In this document: piece after piece, positions 7,243 through 14,751 of the stretch
Layout: the number at the start of each line of letters is the position of its first letter
How positions within the stretch are numbered: the first letter of the stretch is position 1
Source of the DNA: Oscillospiraceae bacterium
GTDB lineage: Bacteria > Bacillota > Clostridia > Oscillospirales > Acutalibacteraceae
Reading direction: 5' to 3'
Assembly (NCBI GenBank): GCA_031270785.1
Contig: JAISWM010000001.1
Location: forward strand, 1-18,684
DNA length: 18,684 nt
Notes under the pieces: model-generated
What the model was told of the DNA's origin: nothing
Databases searched by the model: none
The model's input: only the letters and a program-made list of their open reading frames with translations
Translations under genes and position numbers: made by a program

Positions 7243-7456
7243 TTAGCTGTTATGATTTAAAACAGTTCTCAAAAGTAAATTTATCCGTGCACTTTTTCGG
7301 TTGTGGGTCAAATTTATTGATAATATCTTTCCTCCCCGCCGTAGGCGGGGGGCGAAAGAAGGAATTTCAACTATTTTATGGCGCGACCACTTTTTCCCAG
7401 CCGTCGGCTGGGAAAAAGTTATAAAAATCAGACGCTTTTCAAACGGAACAGCTATA
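7243..7456. mobile_element. Family-A MITE split by a B copy (7299-7388) with perfect 8-bp duplication
   Basis: The A arms read TAGCTGTTATGATTTAAAAC on the left and CAAACGGAACAGCTATA on the right, in reverse orientation to the copy at 3811. Inside is a B copy from GGTTGTGGGTCAAATTTATTG to GGCGCGACC, flanked by perfect ACTTTTTC at 7291-7298 and 7389-7396. Removing B plus one 8-mer leaves 116 bases, the exact length of intact A, and rejoins the host hairpin (TTTTTCCCAGCCGTCGGCTGGG). Confidence 0.85.
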
Positions 7457-7561
7457 GTTATTACGTTTGAAAAAAGTCTTTAATTTTAGAAGTCCACACC
7501 CCGCCTCAGTGGGCAGCGTGTGGACTTACTTATATGGCTTTTTTCAAGAAAAACAGCTATA
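7453..7561. mobile_element. A-type MITE with an alternative core hairpin
   Basis: The ends are TATAGTTATTACGTTTG and CAAGAAAAACAGCTATA, sharing the TATA at 7453-7456 with the preceding element. Instead of the common GC core it has a perfect 10-bp inverted repeat AAGTCCACAC (7490-7499) / GTGTGGACTT (7518-7527). After it, 7562-7695 holds a further hairpin CCGCTATAGCGG near 7611 but no gene. Confidence 0.65.
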
Positions 7562-7695
7562 CTACTTCTAAGTTAAATTTGATAATTTGATATGCGTCTG
7601 ATCGTTTTTTCCGCTATAGCGGGGAAAACAACGGATATAAGTCGATATTTTTTATTTGAAATCAGTATAAATTTCAAATTTGGTGAGTGTATAAT

Positions 7696-7791
7696 TGGTG
7701 GTGGTCTAAATTAATTGATAATATCTTTCCTTCCCGCCATAGGCGGGGGGCGAAAGAAGGAATTTCAACCTGTAAAGTTTACGGGCAGGCC
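7696..7791. mobile_element. Chimeric remnant: B left part joined to a C right end
   Basis: The B arm (GGTGGTGGTCTAAATTAATTG, GATAATATC, GC core, GGAATTTCAAC) stops at about 7769 and continues directly into CTGTAAAGTTTACGGGCAGGCC, the inverted end of family C, 8 bases before the alaS Shine-Dalgarno. Nothing else is seen in this gap; no T-box motif was found ahead of alaS. Confidence 0.65.
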
Positions 7792-7811
7792 TAACAAGGG
7801 GGACAATTTAT

Positions 7812-10376
7812 ATGTTAAAGATATCTTCTAAAGAAATAAGAGACAAATTTTTAAATTTTTTTCAAAATAATGATCATCTTTTAATAGGTGGTTCTTCTAT
7901 AATACCCCAAAATGATCCGACACTGCTTTTTATAAATTCAGGCATGGCGCCCATAAAAAAATATTTTACGGGCGAAGAAAAACCGCCAAAGGGAATGCTT
8001 TGCAACGTACAGCCTTGTATAAGAACAATAGACATTGACGAAGTAGGGGACAAACACCATTTAACTAATTTTCAGATGCTTGGAAGTTGGTCTATTAATT
8101 GCTACTTTAAGGAAAAAGCAATATCTTTGGCATTTGAATTTTTGACAAAATATTTGCAAATACCAATAAAAAAACTTTACGTTACCGTTTTTGCCGGAGA
8201 TAAATCTTTAAATCTCTTAGCCGATGAAGAGGCTATAACGTATTGGAAAAAAATTGGAATTTCTGAAGATCATATTGTAAAATGCGGTATGGATGATAAC
8301 TTTTGGGGTCCAACCTCAGAAACCGGTCCGTGCGGGCCTTGTACCGAAGTGTTTTATGATACGGGAGAGGGGCCAAAATATGTTCCGGGCGGAGAATTTG
8401 ACACTAAAAGCAGATACATTGAAATTTGGAATGCCGGCGTTTTTATGCAATTTAACAAAAATGTCGATGGTACTTTTGATAAACTTAGTTTTTCAAGTGT
8501 TGATACCGGTGCTGGACTGGAACGTCTTTCAATGGTTTTGAATGGGCATACTTCGGTTTATGACACGGATTTGCTTTGCCCTATAAAAGAACATATTAAA
8601 AATCTATTAGGCAGCCGGGCAAAACTTCTTGAGCAAAAGGATATTTTAATCATTACAGATCATTTAAGAACGGTTAATCTTATACTTTCAGAAAAAGTTA
8701 AGCCCTCTAATGAAGGAAGGGGATATATTCCCAGGAAACTTATAAGAAAGTGTATGATGATACTTTCCAAAAATAAAATTTATGACGTAGATCTTTGCAA
8801 TATTTCAAAATTTATTATTGACAATTATTCAGATATATACAAATATTTTGCATTGAATAAAGAATATATAATTTCTACCATGAAAAAAGAGCAAGAACAA
8901 TTTAAGAAGGTCATCGAAGACGGAGTAATAAAACTTGAAAACATAAAGTCCCAAAATTGCAATATTTCCGGTGAGTATGCTTTTGAACTTGTGACTACAT
9001 ACGGGCTTCCGTTTGATATAATAAAGGAATTCGCCGCGGAAAATAAAATCGATATTGACGAAGCGTCTTATAACAATTTAATTAAACATCATAAGGAAAT
9101 ATCTAAATATTCAAAAGAATCTTCTGAAAATGGTACTCGTGAATTATTTGAAAAAGTAAGTGATTTACAGCCTACAGAATTCTTAGGATACAATAATTTT
9201 GAATGCTGTTCTAAAATTTTAAATGTATTTAATGAAGATGACAAAACAGTATTGGTTTTAGATAATACTTGTATGTACGCAGAGTCAGGGGGACAAGTAT
9301 CAGATACCGGGAAAATTTTTGCAGATAATTTTGAAGCTAATGTTTTAGACGTTAAAAAAAGTAAAAACGGAGTGTTTTTACATATATGCGATGTCAAAAA
9401 AGGGAATGTAAAGCCCGGCGATACTGTTAAAATAAATATAGATTCTCTAAAAAGGCTCAATTTGCAAAATAATCATACATCCGTTCACCTTCTTCATGCC
9501 GCCCTTAAAAGTATATTTGGCAAAGAAGTAAATCAATGCGGCTCTAAAGTTGACCACAGCAGATTAAGGCTAGACTTTAATTATGAAAAGACTATCACTC
9601 AAGATGAAATATTTAAGATAGAAAATTCAGTAAATGAATATATAAGAAAAAACGCCAAAAGAAAAGTGCAAATTCAAAAACTTTCTGACGCAATAAAAGA
9701 AGGTGCTGTGGCTTTATTTGAAAGTAAGTACGGGGAAGACGTCAGAGTTGTATCTTTTGAAGGTATATCTAAGGAACTGTGCGGGGGAACTCACACTGAA
9801 AGGACAGGCAACATAGGGCTGTTTGTAATTTTATCCGTTGAAAGTATAGGAAAGGGAATAAAAAGGATTACTGCGATAGCAGGCCAAGATGCCGTTGACT
9901 ATATGCACGGCAAAATTGAATGCATATTGGATATATCTAAATTATTAAAAGTAAAGCCTGAAAATTTATTAGAAAAGATGCAAAAAAATTTAAAAGACGG
10001 CTTAAAAAAGAAAAATGATGAAGAAATTCATGTAAATAGAATTTCAGATTCAGACATTTGTTTTTTGAATAATATAACTAAAGCAAAATTTGGTTACGTT
10101 TTAACCTCCAAAAAATATAAAAACTTAACAGATGATATTATAAATTTATCTGATAAATTCAAATCTATAATGCTGTGCATTATAAGTGGGGGCGGTAAAA
10201 ACGATTTAATAATATCGGTGGGGAAAGATTGCCAAAATGAATTTAACGCAAATAGTATTGTCAAAGATTTCATGAAAAACGTAAATGGAAAAGGCGGGGG
10301 TAATCCCAGAGTTGCTTCCGGGAGTACATCCGCAAGTAAAGATGAAATAATAAAGTATTTTAAAAATAGTTTTTAA
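7812..10376 (+). CDS. alaS: Alanine--tRNA ligase
   Basis: Class II synthetase of 854 residues (the family is about 870), charging tRNA-Ala. The catalytic domain carries NDPTLLFINSGM (motif 1 region, 34-45), CIRTIDIDEVGDKHHL with Arg71 (motif 2) and DTGAGLERL at 231-239 (motif 3). The editing domain carries HTSVH at 555-559 and the CGGTH metal site at 657-661. The C-terminal oligomerisation/tRNA-binding part ends with a Gly-rich GKGGGNPRVASG at 827-838. The motif-2 loop is about four residues shorter than in the E. coli enzyme, and GSWSINCYFK replaces the usual GNFSFGDYFK, so this is a divergent version. The start is fixed by AAGGGGGAC 8-9 bases upstream. It is flanked on both sides by C-element ends. 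Confidence 0.96.
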   Translation: MLKISSKEIRDKFLNFFQNNDHLLIGGSSIIPQNDPTLLFINSGMAPIKKYFTGEEKPPKGMLCNVQPCIRTIDIDEVGDKHHLTNFQMLGSWSINCYFKEKAISLAFEFLTKYLQIPIKKLYVTVFAGDKSLNLLADEEAITYWKKIGISEDHIVKCGMDDNFWGPTSETGPCGPCTEVFYDTGEGPKYVPGGEFDTKSRYIEIWNAGVFMQFNKNVDGTFDKLSFSSVDTGAGLERLSMVLNGHTSVYDTDLLCPIKEHIKNLLGSRAKLLEQKDILIITDHLRTVNLILSEKVKPSNEGRGYIPRKLIRKCMMILSKNKIYDVDLCNISKFIIDNYSDIYKYFALNKEYIISTMKKEQEQFKKVIEDGVIKLENIKSQNCNISGEYAFELVTTYGLPFDIIKEFAAENKIDIDEASYNNLIKHHKEISKYSKESSENGTRELFEKVSDLQPTEFLGYNNFECCSKILNVFNEDDKTVLVLDNTCMYAESGGQVSDTGKIFADNFEANVLDVKKSKNGVFLHICDVKKGNVKPGDTVKINIDSLKRLNLQNNHTSVHLLHAALKSIFGKEVNQCGSKVDHSRLRLDFNYEKTITQDEIFKIENSVNEYIRKNAKRKVQIQKLSDAIKEGAVALFESKYGEDVRVVSFEGISKELCGGTHTERTGNIGLFVILSVESIGKGIKRITAIAGQDAVDYMHGKIECILDISKLLKVKPENLLEKMQKNLKDGLKKKNDEEIHVNRISDSDICFLNNITKAKFGYVLTSKKYKNLTDDIINLSDKFKSIMLCIISGGGKNDLIISVGKDCQNEFNANSIVKDFMKNVNGKGGGNPRVASGSTSASKDEIIKYFKNSF

Positions 10377-10393
10377 TCTTAATTTTGATAATA

Positions 10394-10635
10394 GACCTGT
10401 CCGTAAACTTTACAGATTGCAATCAAAATCGACGACGATATATAAAAATACTTCACGGGAGATTTTGGGTAGTAGTCCAAATTAATTGATAATATCTTTC
10501 ACCCCCGCGAATCGGCGGGGGTGAAAGAAGAAATTTCAACTGTTTTGAGACACAGCCAGAGATTTTGATGCAAAGCCATTTTTTAAGTGATGCATTTTTC
10601 GGTAGTCTGCGATCTGTGAGGTTTACGGACAGGTT
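10394..10635. mobile_element. Family-C MITE carrying one B copy (10467-10558)
   Basis: The left end GACCTGTCCGTAAACTTTAC and the right end (reverse complement AAACCTGTCCGTAAACCTCAC) are long inverted repeats. B runs from GGGTAGTAGTCCAAATTAATTG to GACACAGCC and is flanked by perfect GAGATTTT at 10459-10466 and 10559-10566. Without B and one 8-mer the element is 142 bases. It begins 17 bases past the alaS stop and ends directly against the tandem repeat upstream of ychF. Confidence 0.8.
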
Positions 10636-10698
10636 TAATGTAAACAATACCACATTTCTAAATGGTTTTTGCTATCCATATCAAGGGGGACAAAAAAT

Positions 10699-10743
10699 AT
10701 GAAGATAGGAATAGTTGGTTTGCCAAACGTCTTAAAACAGTGA
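10699..10743 (+). CDS. Micro-ORF 1: truncated ychF start, MKIGIVGLPNVLKQ
   Basis: 14 codons and a TGA. It is preceded by AAGGGGGAC 8 bases upstream. Eleven residues match YchF exactly, then LKQ comes from repeat-arm sequence, so the GKS of the P-loop is missing. Translation is plausible from the ribosome site but unproven; it may simply be a broken duplicate. Confidence 0.55.
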   Translation: MKIGIVGLPNVLKQ

Positions 10744-10849
10744 TATTTTTGTTCTTTTCCCCGCCGATGGCGGGGGAAGAAACGTAAACAATATCACATT
10801 TCTAAATGGTTTTTGCTATATACCGTAACCATATCAAGGGGGAAAAAAT

Positions 10850-10894
10850 ATGAAGATAGGAATAATTGGTCTGCCGAACGTCTTAAAACAGTGA
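10850..10894 (+). CDS. Micro-ORF 2: truncated ychF start, MKIGIIGLPNVLKQ
   Basis: Same organisation as the first copy, with GTT changed to ATT (Val6 to Ile) and the leader AAGGGGGAAAAAAT. Ends in TGA. Confidence 0.55.
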   Translation: MKIGIIGLPNVLKQ

Positions 10895-11000
10895 TATTTT
10901 TGTTCTTTTCCCCGCCGATGGCGGGGGAAGAAACGTAAACAATATCACATTTTTAAATGATTTTTGTTATATACCGTAACCATATCAAGGGGGACAAAAT

Positions 11001-11045
11001 ATGAAGATAGGAATAGTTGGTCTGCCGAACGTCTTAAAACAGTAA
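11001..11045 (+). CDS. Micro-ORF 3: truncated ychF start, MKIGIVGLPNVLKQ
   Basis: Same organisation, with leader AAGGGGGACAAAAT. The stop is TAA rather than TGA, so the reading frame still closes at the same codon. Confidence 0.55.
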   Translation: MKIGIVGLPNVLKQ

Positions 11046-11151
11046 TATTTTTGTTCTTTCCCCCGCCGAAGGCGGGGGAAGAAACGTAAACAATATCACA
11101 TTTCTAAATGATTTTTGCTATATACCGTAACCATATCAAGGGGGAAAAAAT

Positions 11152-11196
11152 ATGAAGATAGGAATAATTGGTCTGCCGAACGTCTTAAAACAGTGA
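11152..11196 (+). CDS. Micro-ORF 4: truncated ychF start, MKIGIIGLPNVLKQ
   Basis: Shares the ATT (Ile6) and leader variant of copy 2. Its TGA lies 97 bases before the true ychF ATG, with a GC hairpin in between, so direct translational coupling is not obvious. Confidence 0.55.
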   Translation: MKIGIIGLPNVLKQ

Positions 11197-11293
11197 TATT
11201 TTTGTTCTTTTCCCCCGCCGAAGGCGGGGGAAAGAATGTAAACAATACCACATTTCTAAATGGTTTTTGCTATCCATATCAAGGGGGAAAAAT

Positions 11294-12376
11294 ATGAAAA
11301 TAGGAATAGTTGGTCTGCCGAACGTCGGAAAAAGCACTTTATTTAATGCAATTACTAATTCGAAAGTAATGTCTGCGAATTATCCGTTTTGTACTATAGA
11401 CCCCAATATAGGCGTTGTGCCTGTACCTGACTATAGGCTCGAAAGACTTGCTCAAATATATAATCCTAAAAAAGTTACTCCCGCAACTATTGAATTTGTG
11501 GATATAGCGGGTTTGGTTAAAGGCGCTTCCAAAGGGGAGGGCCTTGGAAATAAATTTTTAGCAAACATAAGAGAGGTAGACGCGATACTTCACATTGTAC
11601 GATGCTTTGAGGGCAGCGATGTAATTCATGTAAATGGAAATATTGATCCTAAAAAAGACATTGAAATTATAAACTTAGAACTAATATTATCGGATATGGA
11701 GTTTGTAGAAAAACGTATTGAAAAAGCCAAAAAGTTAATGAAATTAGATAAGTCAACAGAAAGCGCTTTAGACCTCTGGGGCAGAGTACTGAAAAATTTA
11801 AACGATGGTATACCTGCCAGGTTAATGGAATTTACGGAAGATGAAAAACATTTTATTTCTAAGGCCAATTTGCTCACGTATAAACCCGTTATATACACAG
11901 CGAACTTAAGTGAATCGGACTTTAGCACCAACAAATTATATAGCGTAGTTGAAGAAATTGCTAAAACAGAAAAAACAAATGTATTGCCGATATCTGCTGA
12001 ATTTGAGTCTCAAATATCCGGAATGGATAAAGAAGATAAGTTGGAATTTTTATCAGAACTTGGGTTAAAGCAATCCGGCCTTGAAAGGCTCATTGCTTTA
12101 AGCTACAAACTACTTGGACTCATTTCTTATCTTACGGCCGGAGAACCGGAAGTCAGAGCGTGGACGATAAAAAAAGGAACCCTCGCACCGCAAGCGGCCG
12201 GAAAAATACATTCTGATTTTGAAAAAGGTTTTATCAGAGCGGAGGTAATATCTTATGAAAATCTTATTAAATGTGGATCAGTGCCTGCGGCAAAAGAAAA
12301 AGGATTAGTAAGATCCGAGGGCAAAGAATACATAATAAACGATGGCGACGTAGTATTATTTAGATTTAATGTTTAA
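11294..12376 (+). CDS. ychF: Redox/ribosome-associated GTPase (ATPase) YchF
   Basis: A 360-residue Obg-family P-loop protein, the usual length (about 363). The P-loop GLPNVGKS is at residues 7-14, a G3-like VDIAGLVKGASKGEGLGNKFL follows, and the NxxE-type specificity motif (TANLSES), which favours ATP in this family, is near residue 205. A coiled-coil helical insertion lies at about 125-175, and the C-terminal TGS-like domain has LTAGEPEVRAWTIKKGT and the conserved ending GDVVLFRFNV. It acts in the cytosol at the ribosome and in stress responses (family knowledge). The start at 11294 is chosen because AAGGGGG lies 8 bases upstream and the four upstream partial copies begin at the equivalent ATG; an in-frame ATG 27 bases earlier lies in the repeat arm. 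Confidence 0.96.
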   Translation: MKIGIVGLPNVGKSTLFNAITNSKVMSANYPFCTIDPNIGVVPVPDYRLERLAQIYNPKKVTPATIEFVDIAGLVKGASKGEGLGNKFLANIREVDAILHIVRCFEGSDVIHVNGNIDPKKDIEIINLELILSDMEFVEKRIEKAKKLMKLDKSTESALDLWGRVLKNLNDGIPARLMEFTEDEKHFISKANLLTYKPVIYTANLSESDFSTNKLYSVVEEIAKTEKTNVLPISAEFESQISGMDKEDKLEFLSELGLKQSGLERLIALSYKLLGLISYLTAGEPEVRAWTIKKGTLAPQAAGKIHSDFEKGFIRAEVISYENLIKCGSVPAAKEKGLVRSEGKEYIINDGDVVLFRFNV

Positions 12377-12428
12377 TCTCTTCGGGCTAATTTTCGGCAC
12401 TCTCTTCATGCAGGTTCGCGGGGGGGAG

Positions 12429-12536
12429 TATAGTAAAAACTATTTAGAAACGTGGCATTATTTACGTGTTTTTCCCCGCCGATGGCGGGGAAAGAGTGCA
12501 CAAGTGAGTATGCTTTTTTAAAGTGAAACAGCTATA
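12429..12536. mobile_element. Mosaic A-type MITE between convergent genes
   Basis: The left arm TATAGTAAAAACTATTTAG is of the 'AAAAACC' type, the right arm (reverse complement TATAGCTGTTTCACTTTAAA) is of the 'GCTGTT' type, and the core is CCCCGCC-GAT-GGCGGGG. It lies in the 252-base gap where ychF and the minus-strand secreted gene converge. Neither strand has a U-tract after the hairpin, so it is not a standard terminator. Confidence 0.7.
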
Positions 12537-12628
12537 ATATACCAGATAAAACTCTATTATTTTCTGTATCAGTTACATATGTGCATTGCAAATTCTTAAA
12601 AAATTGTACGACTTGAAAGCATTAGTTA

Positions 12629-13336
12629 CTAATGAAAAAAGATATTATTCTCTATTCTGGTTTGCCAAACCACTACAAAATTTCCGAGGCCAAGCCCTTG
12701 AAGGAGATCGCTGGCGATAAATATTTTACAACCATTGTGAAAGACATATTCTCTTTGATGAGTATAAAGTGTTCTATCGATTCCAACTACTACTTCTGGC
12801 TGACCCCACCCGCGAAATTGCACAAAAACTTCATCTCCGTACAAATCGTGCAAAATGTCAACTATCATTCTGTAAAGACGTATCGCATTATACCCTGACC
12901 GCATAGAATAGTCGAAAAATGTTTTTAATTTAGTCTCAATAGCCATAGTCGATTCTCCTTCCAGCCGGAGAAGCGTTCCCAAAATCACTATTGATGCTCT
13001 AACCGCATCTTCATTAGCAATAAAATACAGTACAGCAAAAGTATGAGACATTCCCAAACTTTCCATATTGGCCCGCATCAAAGGTGAGGCATTTTGGAGT
13101 GATACTACTTGAAACGTCTGCCCAAAACGCTGGACTAATTCAGCGCAATCCCTTCTCAATGCCGCAGCCATTTCGGGTTTTGGCTTGTTGAAATCGAAAT
13201 CAAATACTTTAGGCTGACCATTGGCATATTGCGTGCAACTAAACTTGTCCGCCTTAGCTACCGGCGTAAAAAGTACAACCGCACTAATACATGCTAAAAG
13301 AACGCTGCAGATTCTATTTCTATTTTTTAATAACAT
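12629..13336 (-). CDS. Secreted protein of unknown function
   Basis: A 235-residue protein I do not recognise. Residues 1-29 form a clear signal peptide: basic MLLKNRNR, hydrophobic core ICSVLLACISAVVLF, then a VAKA cleavage site before Asp30. The mature part has Cys at 34, 64 and near 210 (HNGCKIF), a run of small and aliphatic residues at about 100-120, and no lipobox or C-terminal anchor, so release or retention outside the membrane is expected. The start is supported by GGGAG 9 bases upstream and a near-consensus promoter. By eye the gene is richer in G+C and uses codons (CGC, CTG, GGC) less common in its AT-rich neighbours, suggesting acquisition by transfer. It has no functional partners nearby. 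Confidence 0.75.
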   Translation of the reverse strand: MLLKNRNRICSVLLACISAVVLFTPVAKADKFSCTQYANGQPKVFDFDFNKPKPEMAAALRRDCAELVQRFGQTFQVVSLQNASPLMRANMESLGMSHTFAVLYFIANEDAVRASIVILGTLLRLEGESTMAIETKLKTFFDYSMRSGYNAIRLYRMIVDILHDLYGDEVFVQFRGWGQPEVVVGIDRTLYTHQREYVFHNGCKIFIASDLLQGLGLGNFVVVWQTRIENNIFFH

Positions 13337-13379
13337 GAATTAAATCTCCCACTCAAAAAAATTATTGTTGCGTAACTTT

Positions 13380-13408
13380 ATTGTAACATTTCTAATAAAA
13401 TTTGTCAA
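13380..13408 (-). promoter_or_regulatory. Strong sigma-A-type promoter of the secreted-protein gene
   Basis: On the minus strand TTGACA (13408-13403) is followed after exactly 17 bases by TACAAT (13385-13380), 44 bases before the ATG. It is one of the two best promoter matches in the window. Confidence 0.75.
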
Positions 13409-13480
13409 CAATTTTTTTGAAATAAAATGGCAAATCCAAAATGTAAAAAAATTCAAAAACCGCTAAAAATACTACTTATA

Positions 13481-13597
13481 TATAGCTGTTTCGTTTGAAA
13501 AGCGTCTGATTTTTATAACTTTCTCCCAGCCGTCGGCTGGGAGAAAGTATACGGATAAATTTACTTTTGAGGGTTGTTTTAAATCGTAACAGCTATA
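13481..13597. mobile_element. Intact family-A MITE (117 bp) after galE
   Basis: The ends TATAGCTGTTTCGTTTG and CGTAACAGCTATA are terminal inverted repeats. The core hairpin is CTCCCAGC-CGTC-GGCTGGGAG. It is nearly identical to the copy at 3811-3926 and serves as the reference copy. Its right end lies 3 bases from the galE stop codon. Confidence 0.85.
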
Positions 13598-13600
13598 GCT

Positions 13601-14614
13601 TTAATAACCATTTGGATTATTTACTTGAAACCTCCAAGTATCTTGGCACATACGCTCCAAATCATATTTTGCTTCCCAATTAAGGTGCTTTTTAGCTTTT
13701 TCGGCACTCGCATAACAAACCGCTATGTCTCCGCTGCGTCTATCACCAATTTCATAGTTTACCCTGCAATTATTTGTCTTTTCAAATGTATTTACTAATT
13801 CTAAAACACTATTTCCCTTTCCCGTACCTAAATTAAAACATTCTAAAATTCCGCACTCACTATCTATCTTTTCAAGAGCCTTTACGTGCCCAAGTGCAAG
13901 GTCTGCAACGTGTATATAATCTCTTATGCAAGTTCCGTCCGGGGTGTCATAGTCATTTCCGAAAATAGTGAGTTTGGGCAGCAAACCAACTGCTACTTTT
14001 GATATAACCGGCATTATATTATTGGGAATCCCATTTGGGTCTTCACCTATTAAACCACTTTCATGCGCCCCGATTGGATTAAAATATCTTAAAAGTAAAA
14101 TATTCCACTTTTTATCTGAAAAGTATAAATCAGATAATATTTGTTCTGAAAAATATTTAGTCCTGCCATATGGATTTGTTACATTTCCTGTGTTCATATC
14201 TTCTGAATACGGAACCGGATTATTGCCGTAAACTGTCGCGGAAGAACTGAAAATCATTTTTTTAACGCCAAATTTATTAATAACTTCTAATAAACTAATA
14301 AGCCCCAAAATATTATTATTATAATAACTAAGGGGTTTTCGGCAAGATTCGCCTACTGCCTTGAGTGCGGCAAAATGTATTACAGAGTCAATATTATATT
14401 TAGAAAATATTTCACAAAGTTTATTTTGATCTCTAATATCACAATTAAAAGAAATAATATTTTTCCCCGTGATTTTTTTTACTTTATTAATTGATTCGGG
14501 TGCGCTGTTTGAATAATTGTCTATAGATATAACACCGTATCCCGCATTTAGAAGCTCAACACATGTATGGCTGCCAATATATCCCGCTCCGCCTGTAACT
14601 AACACATTTTTCAT
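13601..14614 (-). CDS. galE: UDP-glucose 4-epimerase
   Basis: A 337-residue short-chain dehydrogenase-type epimerase interconverting UDP-glucose and UDP-galactose (Leloir pathway, cell-surface sugar supply). The NAD-binding TGGAGYIGSH is near residues 7-16, the SSSATVYG motif near 123-130, and the catalytic Tyr149/Lys153 pair is in YGRTK; these match E. coli GalE numbering. NPYG and the GICIRDYIHVADLA-like segment (TCIRDYIHVADLA) are typical. The start is placed at the ATG at 14614 because GGAG lies 8 bases upstream. An in-frame GTG three codons earlier overlaps that Shine-Dalgarno and is not credible. A family-A element begins 26 bases upstream and another ends 3 bases after the stop. Confidence 0.95.
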   Translation of the reverse strand: MKNVLVTGGAGYIGSHTCVELLNAGYGVISIDNYSNSAPESINKVKKITGKNIISFNCDIRDQNKLCEIFSKYNIDSVIHFAALKAVGESCRKPLSYYNNNILGLISLLEVINKFGVKKMIFSSSATVYGNNPVPYSEDMNTGNVTNPYGRTKYFSEQILSDLYFSDKKWNILLLRYFNPIGAHESGLIGEDPNGIPNNIMPVISKVAVGLLPKLTIFGNDYDTPDGTCIRDYIHVADLALGHVKALEKIDSECGILECFNLGTGKGNSVLELVNTFEKTNNCRVNYEIGDRRSGDIAVCYASAEKAKKHLNWEAKYDLERMCQDTWRFQVNNPNGY

Positions 14615-14639
14615 TTTCTGCACTCCAAAAACAGTTTTA

Positions 14640-14751
14640 TATAGCTGCTACGCTTGAAAAACGTCTAATTTTTTGTCACTCTCTCCCCCCCGCCGGCGGC
14701 GGGGGAGAGACCGCAAAAACCAATTTACTTTTTTCAAGTGTAACAGCTATA
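14640..14751. mobile_element. Family-A MITE upstream of galE
   Basis: TATAGCTGCTACGCTTGAAA and CTTTTTTCAAGTGTAACAGCTATA are about 25-bp inverted ends, with core CCCCCCCGCC-GGC-GGCGGGGG. Its terminal TATA (14748-14751) is also the start of the next element. Confidence 0.8.

Larger units (their letters stand above)
10640..11293 (+). repeat. Tandem array of ychF leader plus 5' coding fragments
   Basis: Four units precede the true ychF start, with ATG positions at 10699, 10850, 11001, 11152 and then 11294 (spacings 151, 151, 151, 142). Each unit contains an A-type right arm (CACATTTCTAAATGGTTTTTGCTAT), the leader ATATCAAGGGGG, the first 11 ychF codons, then TTAAAACAGTGATATTTTTG and a hairpin CCCCGCC-GAT or GAA-GGCGGGG. 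Units 2-4 contain nine extra bases (ATACCGTAA) absent before unit 1 and before ychF itself. Confidence 0.9.

Noticed and set aside
7562..7811. T-box riboswitch ahead of alaS
   Set aside because: No AGGGTGG-type T-box core was found. The leader is made of repeat fragments.
10640..11293. Assembly artefact as the sole explanation of the ychF leader repeats
   Set aside because: The units differ from each other at several positions (Val/Ile codon, stop TGA/TAA, hairpin loops, nine-base insertion), which is hard to obtain by simple misassembly. Long reads would settle it.
11267..11293. Longer YchF starting at the upstream in-frame ATG (11267)
   Set aside because: That ATG lies in repeat-arm DNA with no ribosome site, and it would add nine residues before the conserved MKIGIVGLPNVGKS.
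12632..12898. Plus-strand open frame opposite the secreted-protein gene
   Set aside because: It has no ribosome site and is antisense to a frame with promoter, Shine-Dalgarno and signal peptide; treated as a shadow.
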